From Gillisia sp. CAL575 (lineage in GTDB: Bacteria > Bacteroidota > Bacteroidia > Flavobacteriales > Flavobacteriaceae): a DNA stretch of 64,000 bases. The stretch spans positions 186,001 through 250,000 of the forward strand of contig NZ_APHJ01000054.1 in the NCBI RefSeq assembly GCF_000403785.1, in the 5' to 3' direction. The stretch's first letter is position 1. Each line of letters starts with the position of its first letter. A model generated the notes under the pieces. That model was not told the DNA's origin. It worked only from the letters and a program-made list of their open reading frames with translations, and searched no databases. The position numbers were made by a program, and so were the translations under genes. Below, in pieces: positions 17,936-26,062 of the stretch.

Positions 17936-20900
17936 ATGGTAAAAAATTACCTTTTGAATAAATCAACATATAAATTAGGGAAGTGTTTTTATCTAATTAA
18001 TATCTTGTTTACATTTTTTCTCACTGCGAACATTTCAATTTATTCTCAAGGTCAGCCTGTTATCCAAGCCCCGGCAATTAATAATTCAATTTGTGCAGGG
18101 ACCACAGCTAACATCGTGTTTACAACTGTTGATGGAAATGGTGCAAATGCGAACAATGGTAAAGGTTTTACTACAAATACTTCTTATAGAGTTTATACTA
18201 CGAATAATGCTGAATTTACAGTTGTATCTTCTTCCACGGCAAACAATTATTCAACTAGTTCAGAAATAGTTACATTATCCATACAAATACCAAATAATTA
18301 TACTCCAGCGTTATACCAAATAAGAATTGAAAGTAATCAACCAGATGTAGTTTCAGAACCATCAAATCAATTTGAGATTAAAGCCAAACCTTTAGCCCCA
18401 ACGGCAAATAGTAATAGTCCTGTATGCTCTGGGGGAATAATTAATTTAACAGCGAGTACTATTACAGGTGCGAGTTATGAATGGACAGGGCCAAATGGTT
18501 TTACAAGCAGTACCCAAAATCCAATCATCACAAATTCAACAGTTGCAATGTCTGGAATTTATAGAGTAAAGGCTATCGTAAATTCTTGTTCAAGTAATCT
18601 GGGAACTACTACTGTGGTTGTGAATGCAAATCCATCAATCAATTCTACTACCCCAAGATCGAGATGTGGTGCCGGTAGTGTAATTTTAAGCGCAACTGCC
18701 TCAACTGGAATATTAAAATGGTACTCTGTAGCATCTGGAGGGAGCATTCTCGGTACAGGATCTAATTTTACAACTCCAAATATTTCGACATCTACAACCT
18801 ATTATGTAGATGCAACATCAAATGGATGTATTTCGGGTTCGAGAACTGCTGTACTAGCAACAGTAAATACCATTCCAACTATTACAGGTACAACACCAGG
18901 ATCAAGATGCGGTACAGGCACAGTTGTTTTAGGAGCCACAGCTTCTATAGGGACGATTAATTGGTATGTAGCTGCAAATGGTGGAGCGAGTTTAGGTACA
19001 GGTACTACATTCACAACTCCAAGTATTACCTCAAATACCACTTATTATGTTGATGCAATATCAAATGGATGTACTACGGGCTCAAGGTCTGCTGTACTAG
19101 CAAAAGTAAATCCCATTCCAACAATTACAAGTTCAACACCTAGATCGAGATGTGGTACAGGTACAGTTGTTTTAGGAGCCACAGCTTCTACAGGGACAAT
19201 TAATTGGTATGCAGCAGCAACTGGTGGAGCGAGTTTAGGAACGGGTACGACGTTCACAACTCCAAATATTTCCTCAAATACCACTTATTATGTAGATGCA
19301 ACATCAATTGGATGTATTTCGAGTTCGAGATCTGCTGTATTAGCAACAGTAAACACCATTCCAACCGCACCTATTGTTAGTAGTAATAGTCCTGTGTGTA
19401 TCGGAGGAACTATTGATTTAACATCAAGTTTTATTTCAGATGCGACCTATTCCTGGACAGGCCCAAATGGTTTTACTTCAAATTCACAAAACCCATCACT
19501 TGCCAATGCAAATGCATTAATAGCAGGAAATTATATGGTCACGGTAACTGTGGACGGTTGCACAAGTATTGAGGCAAACACTGATGTGGTTGTGAATAAT
19601 ACATTTAACTGGACAGGTGCAACAAGTACAGATTGGAATACAGCGTCTAATTGGTCTTGTAATACAGTTCCAAGCCTTCAAACCAATGTTATTATAAATT
19701 CAGGATTAACAAATTATCCTGTTTTAAATTCTGGTGCAAATGGAATGGCTAAGGATCTTGAATTGCAAATTGGAACTTCATTGACTGTAATGGATAATAC
19801 AATGCGAATAGCTGGATCTATTACTAATACGGGAACTATTAATAGTCTAAGTGGTACAATTGCAATGGAAGGAGTGAACTCACAAACAATTCCTGCTAAT
19901 ACGTTTGTTTCCAATAGGATTAGAAATTTAATTATAAATAATAATGCTGGAGTTAATTCTAATAATGCCTTGGAAATAACAGGATTCCTTAGAGCTGAGA
20001 ATGGGCAATTTAACACAGGAAATTTGCTTAGCCTTATTTCAAACAGTACTCAGACAGCATTAATAGATGGTTCTGGAAATGGGCAAATTGTTGGATCTGT
20101 AAAAATGCAACGTTACTTAGATTCCGCTATAGGATATAAATATTTTAGTAGTCCATTCAACAATACTACTGTGGGAGATTTTTCATCTTATGTAGATCTT
20201 AACGCTACCTTTCCTCAGGTTTATTCTTACAGTGAAGATAATACCGATGGTAGTGGGAATGATATTACTGGTTGGAAATCTTATAATAATTCTACTTTCG
20301 GATTAGGCGTTCTGGAAGGATATGCATTTAATTTTGGGACTGCTGGATTAGAAGTGACAGTTGAACTTAACGGGATTGTAAATAATGGGAATTTTCAACG
20401 TCAATTAAAAAATACCAATGGAACCTATACAGATGGTTACAACTTAGTAGGAAACCCCTACCCTTCTCCAATAGACTGGGATGCATCGAGCTGGACCAAA
20501 ACTAACATTGATGATGGCATCTATTTCTTTTCTGCAAACAGCCAATACAAAGGAACATATACCTCTTACGTAAATAATGTTTCTAGTGATGATGGTGGTT
20601 CTTCTAATATAATTCCATCAATGCAAGGTTTCTTTGTACATGTAAGTGATGGTGGAGATGATAGTTCAGAAACTAGTGGAATTTTGGCTTCAACAAATGA
20701 AGTAAGAGTAAATAATTTTACGCAACAATTCATTAAAAAAACAGAACCCAACCCAATTTCTCTTATTAGACTTTCTGCAGGAATTAAGGATAACCTCGCA
20801 AAGGATGCCATGGTTATCTATTTTGATTCTTATGCAAAAGAAGGTTTTGAAAAGGACATGGATGCGTTAAAATTAATGAATACAGATGAGCGTGTTCCCA

Positions 20901-21448
20901 ATCTTTATAGCATCTCCTCAAAAAGTGTAAAATTATCCATTAATGCATTGCCTGCCTCTTTTAAAACTGCAAATCAGAGAATTCCTTTGGGAATACGTTC
21001 TGAAATGGATGGAGAAATGAGTATCCGTCTTAAAAACATAGAAAATCTCCCGTCTAATTTCTTTGTGTATCTTATTGATGACGTTAAAAGAATTGGTCAG
21101 AATCTTTCAGAAATACCAGAGTATAATTTCCGTATTAAAGCTGGAGAACATAACTCAAGATTCTTTTTAATATTTTCTGAATATGAATTAACAGATCCAG
21201 CCTTAGCTTTCGATGAACCATTCAGTATAGAAACATTAAATGGAAAGGTATATGTTAACTTGAATCTAGAAAATGGAATGTCTGGAGTATTAATGGCAAC
21301 TACGGTAACTGGTCAAATTTTAGATATCAAGAAGGTATCTGGTAATGAAACTATTAGTTTAGATGGGATAAAAAGCTCAGGGCTTTACTTTATTAACTTA
21401 AGCTGGGAAGGCCAGAAATTCTCTAAAAAGATAATAATTCAGAAATGA
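17936..21448 (+). CDS. Large Ig-repeat surface protein with T9SS type A sorting domain
   Basis: A 1170-residue exported protein. The signal region spans about 18-37. A first domain follows to about 150, then five Ig/PKD-like domains to about 560: one of SPVCSGG...WTGPNGF type, three nearly identical 81-residue domains starting TTPRSRCG or TTPGSRCG with WY and TTYYVDA, and one more of SPVCIGG...WTGPNGF type. After a beta-rich middle region (NWTGATSTDWNTASNWS onward), the last 75 residues form a T9SS type A C-terminal domain (VTGQILDIKKV ... GLYFINLSWEGQKFSKKIIIQK), so it should be exported across the outer membrane by the gliding-type T9SS machinery. Its position between chaperone and usher genes suggests it is a surface adhesin or tip partner. 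Its stop overlaps the next start (ATGA). Confidence 0.85.
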   Translation: MVKNYLLNKSTYKLGKCFYLINILFTFFLTANISIYSQGQPVIQAPAINNSICAGTTANIVFTTVDGNGANANNGKGFTTNTSYRVYTTNNAEFTVVSSSTANNYSTSSEIVTLSIQIPNNYTPALYQIRIESNQPDVVSEPSNQFEIKAKPLAPTANSNSPVCSGGIINLTASTITGASYEWTGPNGFTSSTQNPIITNSTVAMSGIYRVKAIVNSCSSNLGTTTVVVNANPSINSTTPRSRCGAGSVILSATASTGILKWYSVASGGSILGTGSNFTTPNISTSTTYYVDATSNGCISGSRTAVLATVNTIPTITGTTPGSRCGTGTVVLGATASIGTINWYVAANGGASLGTGTTFTTPSITSNTTYYVDAISNGCTTGSRSAVLAKVNPIPTITSSTPRSRCGTGTVVLGATASTGTINWYAAATGGASLGTGTTFTTPNISSNTTYYVDATSIGCISSSRSAVLATVNTIPTAPIVSSNSPVCIGGTIDLTSSFISDATYSWTGPNGFTSNSQNPSLANANALIAGNYMVTVTVDGCTSIEANTDVVVNNTFNWTGATSTDWNTASNWSCNTVPSLQTNVIINSGLTNYPVLNSGANGMAKDLELQIGTSLTVMDNTMRIAGSITNTGTINSLSGTIAMEGVNSQTIPANTFVSNRIRNLIINNNAGVNSNNALEITGFLRAENGQFNTGNLLSLISNSTQTALIDGSGNGQIVGSVKMQRYLDSAIGYKYFSSPFNNTTVGDFSSYVDLNATFPQVYSYSEDNTDGSGNDITGWKSYNNSTFGLGVLEGYAFNFGTAGLEVTVELNGIVNNGNFQRQLKNTNGTYTDGYNLVGNPYPSPIDWDASSWTKTNIDDGIYFFSANSQYKGTYTSYVNNVSSDDGGSSNIIPSMQGFFVHVSDGGDDSSETSGILASTNEVRVNNFTQQFIKKTEPNPISLIRLSAGIKDNLAKDAMVIYFDSYAKEGFEKDMDALKLMNTDERVPNLYSISSKSVKLSINALPASFKTANQRIPLGIRSEMDGEMSIRLKNIENLPSNFFVYLIDDVKRIGQNLSEIPEYNFRIKAGEHNSRFFLIFSEYELTDPALAFDEPFSIETLNGKVYVNLNLENGMSGVLMATTVTGQILDIKKVSGNETISLDGIKSSGLYFINLSWEGQKFSKKIIIQK
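18629..19357 (+). repeat. Three exact-length 243-base tandem repeats inside the Ig-repeat gene
   Basis: Units at 18629-18871, 18872-19114 and 19115-19357, each 243 bases (81 codons). The CGAGATGTGG-like anchor recurs at 18660, 18903 and 19146. Units 2 and 3 are the most alike. The repeat keeps frame and could gain or lose units by recombination. Confidence 0.9.
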
Positions 21449-21975
21449 AAAATTTAAATTTATCATTTGCACGTAAAATAAACCTGGTTAAAAATCTGGT
21501 ATTCGCACTATTCATGTTTTCATCTGGAGTCACAGTTTTCGCTCAAGAAAATCCACCTATTCCTATTCAAGTTGAAGTTCGAACTGCCCGTTATCTAAAT
21601 TTTGGAACTTTCACTGTTGGGGTCTCAGGTGGTACTGTAATAGTTTCACCCGACGGACTTCGAAATCCCACCGGTGATGTGGTACTTTTAAATCTTGGAC
21701 CCACTGTTACTTCCGCCCTTTTTGAAGTTACAGCAATTCCAGGAACTTTGGTAACTATATCTCATCCTCCAAGTTTTATTTTAACTGGAACAAGCGGAGA
21801 TCAGATAGTTTTAAAGGATTTAACCTATAGTGAAAATAAAACATTTATTACGACAGCCCAATCCACAAGCATAAATGAAATTAAAATAGGTGGCACTTTA
21901 CAATTAGGTACAATTAATAGCAACCGGGCGGGTTCATACAGCGGTACTATTGATATTACCTTTATTCAACAATAA
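21445..21975 (+). CDS. Secreted DUF4402 protein D, candidate fibre subunit
   Basis: A 176-residue exported protein whose ATG overlaps the stop of the Ig-repeat gene by four bases (ATGA), implying translational coupling. The signal peptide is longer (cleavage near VFA-Q, 33/34). The mature part carries the DUF4402 pattern ARYLNFGTFTVGVSGGTVIV, SPDGLRNPTGDVVLL, and INEIKIGGTLQLGTINSNRAGSYSGTIDITF, and has no cysteine. It is the most divergent of the four and the only one tied to the usher and Ig-repeat genes, which fits a specialised tip or anchor subunit (inference). Confidence 0.82.
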   Translation: MKNLNLSFARKINLVKNLVFALFMFSSGVTVFAQENPPIPIQVEVRTARYLNFGTFTVGVSGGTVIVSPDGLRNPTGDVVLLNLGPTVTSALFEVTAIPGTLVTISHPPSFILTGTSGDQIVLKDLTYSENKTFITTAQSTSINEIKIGGTLQLGTINSNRAGSYSGTIDITFIQQ

Positions 21976-21996
21976 CTACCCTATAGAAAGCAAGTC

Positions 21997-24588
21997 TTGA
22001 TCCACAAACAATTTTCTCTTTATAATTTATTTATTGAAAGCAAAAATACACTTAAGGTCTATTTGGTACTTCTCACCGTTATATTTTTAGGTAATATTAA
22101 TTGTTCTGCGCAGGAATATGATGAATTTCCAGTTGAATTGCGAGTTTCTAAATTAGGAGTTACCGAGATGCCAGTTGCAATTAAAAATCAAGAGGCTTAC
22201 ATAGCGGTTGCAGATTTTTTGGATTTTTTAGATTTAAAAAATGACGTAGGAAACAGCCCGGCAGAAATTACTGGGTTTATTATAAACCCTAATAATTCAT
22301 TTAAATTCGATATTCAGAAACTAAAAGTTATATATAAAGGGGAAGATTTTATAATTAAGCCAACAGATTATATTCTTACCGCAACTACATTCTACTTTAG
22401 ATCTTCACTCTTTGGTGAGATATTCGGGCTTTATACTAAATTTAATTTCCGTGATCTTTCCATTAATTTAGAGACCGATATTGAACTTCCAAAGGTAAAA
22501 GAACTACGACTATTAAATATTCGCCAAAATCTAAATGAACTTAGAGGCTTTGTGACTCCCGATACATTAATAGAAAGAAAATACCCCTTTTTTAGGGCAG
22601 GAATGGCAGATTGGTCGGTAGTAACAACTCAGCAAACTAATGGAACTAATGATAATAGATTTAATCTTGGTCTGGGAACTATGATAGCTGGTGGGGAAAC
22701 CAATGTTCTCTTAAACTACTCCACACGTGTCCCATTCACTGCTAAAAATCAATTTTATCAATGGAAGTATGTAAACAATAATAGTAAACTTTTCAAACAA
22801 GTTACTGCGGGTAAAATCTTTTCTAGAGCTACTTCTTCTCTTTTTGCCCCTGTAGTTGGAATACAATTAACTAATACACCAGTAATTAACAGAAGATCTT
22901 TTGGTTCCTATACTCTTACAGATGTCACCGATCCTAGATGGACAGTTGAATTATACGTTAATAATGTGCTGATAAATTTTACAGAAGCAGATGCATCTGG
23001 ATTTTTTAGCTTTGAGGTTCCATTAATGTATGGAAATACCATTGTAAATCTGAGATTTTATGGGCCTTATGGAGAAGAACGAACGGAGGAACGTATAATT
23101 AATATTCCTTACAACTTTATACCTAAAAAGGAACTTGAATACACCTTTAGCGCTGGAATAGTAGAAAACGAAGATAATGATCGTTTCTCCAGATTTAATT
23201 TGAACTACGGTATTTCTAATGGTTTTACCTTAGGTGGAGGAGTAGAATATTTGTCTGATGTTACTTCCGGTGAATTTATGCCTTTTTTGAATACTTCATT
23301 AAAAATCTCTTCCAATTTACTTTTCTCTGGAGAATATATGCATGGTGTAAAATCTGAAGCTTTATTAAGCTATAGAACTCCTTCAAGTTTTCAAATAGAT
23401 TTTAATTATATAAATTATAATAAAGATCAGACTTCTATTAATTATAATTATTTAGAGGAGAGAAAAATAAGTTTATCGCTACCTATTAGAACTAAATTTT
23501 TTACCACTTATTCTAGATTCAGTATAAATCAAATTATACTTCCTACAACAAAATTCACATCAGCTCAATTTTTAATGTCTGGATCTTTTTTCGGAATTAG
23601 TACAAATCTTACAACGTATGGATTGTTTAATGAGCGATCTAAAACTCCTACAATTTATAGTACTCTATCTCAAACCTATAGATTACCATATCAATTGCTT
23701 TTATCACCTCAAATACAATATGATTTTAGTGACAATGCTATTACCAATATGATAGTAAGATTAGAAAGACCCTTTTTAAAACGTGGATTTGTTAATGTTG
23801 GATTCGAAAACAATTTTTTAAGAAATACACAGATTTTTGAGATCGGTCTAAGGTATAATTTGAATTTTACCCAAACATCATTTACATCGAGAATAGGGAA
23901 TTCAAATTCCACTTTTATTGAATCTGCAAGAGGAAGCTTCCTTTTTGATGATGCAACCGGGTATATTTCCTCGAATGATAGAAGCAGTGTAGGAAAAGGT
24001 GCTGTGACAATTATTCCGTTTTTAGATTATAATGATAATAATGTACGAGAAGAATCGGAACCTAGTGTTCCAGGATTGACAATAAAAAACCTTGGAGGTA
24101 GTGTTACTTATAATAAAGATAAAACTCAACTTAGAATTTATGACTTACAACCTTATACCAATTTTATAATTCAGGTGGATACATTAAGTTTAGATAATAT
24201 TGCTTGGAAAATTAATAACCCAATAATAGCACTAGAGACTGTTCCAAATCAATTTAAAACTATCTATATACCTGTAAAGGTGTTGGGAGAAGTTTCGGGA
24301 ATGGTTTACGTAAAGGATGAAAACGGAACTAAAGGACAAGGGAGAATTTCTGTTCACATATTTAACATGAACAATGAGTTAGTAGGAAAATTTCTAACAG
24401 AAGGCGATGGTTACTTTACTTATTTGGGTTTAAAGACAGGAAAGTATAAGGCTGTAATAGATCCTGAACAACTGGAAAAGATCGGCTATATAGCAAATCC
24501 TGCTGAACTAGAGTTTACTATAGAAAAATCTGAATTTGGAGATATTGTGGATGATTTGGAATTCATTTTAGAAAAGCAATCCAACTAA
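21997..24588 (+). CDS. Chaperone-usher-type outer-membrane usher
   Basis: An 863-residue protein, close to the usual usher length. Order: signal peptide (about 17-38, NCSA-Q), N-terminal chaperone-binding-like domain (about 40-165, VELRVSKLGVTEMPV...AYIAVADFLDFLDL), barrel strands, plug domain at about 315-372 (WTVELYVNNVLINFTEADAS and VNLRFYGPYGEERTEERI), barrel continuation with EYTFSAGIVE (381-390) to about 645, then two C-terminal Ig-like domains: 668-757 with PFLDYNDNNVREESEPSVPG, and 758-863. This plug-to-barrel and CTD arrangement is the usher signature. The frame opens with TTG at 21997; no ATG precedes the signal peptide. It should form the outer-membrane pore through which chaperone-bound DUF4402 subunits are assembled. 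Its 3' end overlaps the convergent Gre-family gene by 4 bases. Confidence 0.88.
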   Translation: MIHKQFSLYNLFIESKNTLKVYLVLLTVIFLGNINCSAQEYDEFPVELRVSKLGVTEMPVAIKNQEAYIAVADFLDFLDLKNDVGNSPAEITGFIINPNNSFKFDIQKLKVIYKGEDFIIKPTDYILTATTFYFRSSLFGEIFGLYTKFNFRDLSINLETDIELPKVKELRLLNIRQNLNELRGFVTPDTLIERKYPFFRAGMADWSVVTTQQTNGTNDNRFNLGLGTMIAGGETNVLLNYSTRVPFTAKNQFYQWKYVNNNSKLFKQVTAGKIFSRATSSLFAPVVGIQLTNTPVINRRSFGSYTLTDVTDPRWTVELYVNNVLINFTEADASGFFSFEVPLMYGNTIVNLRFYGPYGEERTEERIINIPYNFIPKKELEYTFSAGIVENEDNDRFSRFNLNYGISNGFTLGGGVEYLSDVTSGEFMPFLNTSLKISSNLLFSGEYMHGVKSEALLSYRTPSSFQIDFNYINYNKDQTSINYNYLEERKISLSLPIRTKFFTTYSRFSINQIILPTTKFTSAQFLMSGSFFGISTNLTTYGLFNERSKTPTIYSTLSQTYRLPYQLLLSPQIQYDFSDNAITNMIVRLERPFLKRGFVNVGFENNFLRNTQIFEIGLRYNLNFTQTSFTSRIGNSNSTFIESARGSFLFDDATGYISSNDRSSVGKGAVTIIPFLDYNDNNVREESEPSVPGLTIKNLGGSVTYNKDKTQLRIYDLQPYTNFIIQVDTLSLDNIAWKINNPIIALETVPNQFKTIYIPVKVLGEVSGMVYVKDENGTKGQGRISVHIFNMNNELVGKFLTEGDGYFTYLGLKTGKYKAVIDPEQLEKIGYIANPAELEFTIEKSEFGDIVDDLEFILEKQSN

Positions 24589-25094
24589 TATTTTATACTA
24601 AGTATTTCTAACTCCTGCATCTTGCCTGCCATAAATACTTCCGTTTTCTCATCTACTTTTTTACCTGTTAGCGCCTTTGCTAACGGTGCTACAAATGCAA
24701 TCTTATTTTCCTTAATATTTGCTTCATCTACACCCACTATCTGAAATTCTTTAACTGATCCCTTTTGATCACCTGTTAAAAATTTAAAAGAGATCAAGGC
24801 TCCAAACCTAATTTCATTTTTAGCTTGCGCTTTTGGATCTAAGATTCTTGCAGATGAAATTCTATCATTCAATAAATTTAATTTTCCATTTAAAATCGCC
24901 AACGTATGTCTTCGCTCCTTACCTTCCTCCAACTCTAAATTAACAATACTGTTATCCAATTCTTCCTTTTCCTTTTTTAGATTATCATAACCAATTGGAG
25001 TGACATAATTTATTTCCCCAGGAGGCAAAACCGATCTTGCTGGTATAAAAGGTGCTTCTTCTTGATCCTCTTCCTTCACAAATCCTCTACTCAT
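24585..25094 (-). CDS. GreA/GreB-family transcription factor, divergent subtype
   Basis: A 169-residue protein with an N-terminal coiled coil (about 40-95) and a C-terminal FKBP-like Gre domain (about 100-169: IRFGALISFKF, FQIVGVDEANIKENKIAFVAPLAKALTGKKVDE). Gre factors bind the RNA polymerase secondary channel and rescue backtracked complexes. The acidic tip motif of classical GreA/GreB (GDxxENAEY) is not visible; the region reads LEEGKERRHTLAILNGKLNLL. So it may be a Gre relative without cleavage activity, or may use other acidic residues. Confidence 0.82.
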   Translation of the reverse strand: MSRGFVKEEDQEEAPFIPARSVLPPGEINYVTPIGYDNLKKEKEELDNSIVNLELEEGKERRHTLAILNGKLNLLNDRISSARILDPKAQAKNEIRFGALISFKFLTGDQKGSVKEFQIVGVDEANIKENKIAFVAPLAKALTGKKVDEKTEVFMAGKMQELEILSIKY

Positions 25095-25350
25095 AATTTA
25101 ATTTTAGATGTTTTTTCAAATTAGGAAACATTTAATATAATTACAACATAAAGTTGTTGCACCGTAAAAGTAAAAATTATAATATTTCGGCAGAAAAAGT
25201 AATAACATAATAAAAGGTTAAAAAGTTTAATTAACTGAAGTATTACCTGAAATCTCGTAAATTTAGAAACGAAGTTTTGTTATTAGTTCTTCTCAAATTT
25301 TATATAATAAAATCGTTTAAAGATTTTAGAAACTGAAATAATATTTACAA

Positions 25351-25980
25351 ATGGCTCTTAATTTTTTAAAAGGATTTAATAAAACGAATTTAGTTTCTAA
25401 GACTTATGAGCATTGTATCGATTTTTTAAATAATAGTCGGTGTAAAACACTTCCTTTTCATAGTGTTCAGCATACAGATGATGTATATCAATATGTAAAA
25501 ACTATTGCCAATTATGAGGAAGTTTATGGGTCTGAACTGGAGCCAATTTTAATAGCTGCATTATTTCATGATACGGGAATGGCGGAAACTTATATGAATC
25601 ATGAAGAGCAAAGTGTTATTCATGCTACAGCATTCCTTAAAGAAAATGATTATCCCGAAAGCAAAATAGAAATTGTACAGAACTGTATAATGGCAACAAA
25701 AATGCCTCAAAACCCTAAGACAAAGGCTGAGAAAATCCTTTGTGATGCAGATCTGTATCATCTAGGTTTGGAAAGTTATATTTTCAGAAATGAGCGGCTA
25801 AGAGCAGAATGGGAGCATTTTTTTAATAAAGAATTTTCAGATGAAGAATGGTTTGCGTTAAATGTAGACTTTTTAGATACCCAGAAATATCATACATGGT
25901 TTGGAAAAACAGTTTTAAATAATAGAAAAGATCTTAATTCTAAAATGCTTAAAGAAAGACATGCAAAGTATAAGCATTAA
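25351..25980 (+). CDS. HD-domain metal-dependent phosphohydrolase
   Basis: A 209-residue soluble protein of the HD superfamily. The metal-binding residues are present in the right order: His41 (VQHTDDVY), His73-Asp74 (ALFHDTGM) and an Asp near 132-134 (LCDADLYHLG). HD hydrolases act on nucleotides or other phosphates; the substrate here is not identifiable. It has no partner regulatory domain, and stands alone, about 80 bases before the SLC13 gene in the same direction. Confidence 0.85.
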   Translation: MALNFLKGFNKTNLVSKTYEHCIDFLNNSRCKTLPFHSVQHTDDVYQYVKTIANYEEVYGSELEPILIAALFHDTGMAETYMNHEEQSVIHATAFLKENDYPESKIEIVQNCIMATKMPQNPKTKAEKILCDADLYHLGLESYIFRNERLRAEWEHFFNKEFSDEEWFALNVDFLDTQKYHTWFGKTVLNNRKDLNSKMLKERHAKYKH

Positions 25981-26062
25981 ATTACGATTGCCTCTCATTA
26001 TTTGAACACGAATTTTTATCTTATCTATCCCAAGCTTAGCATAACGTTAAATATTATAGGGT

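Noticed and set aside
18802-19284. Two antisense open reading frames over the Ig-repeat units (minus strand, about 79 codons each)
   Set aside because: They mirror the 243-base repeat on the other strand, have Pro/Val-rich composition and no start or promoter. They are shadows of the repeat coding sequence.
18629-19357. Tandem units taken as a CRISPR array
   Set aside because: Units are 243 bases, in-frame and coding, with no spacers.
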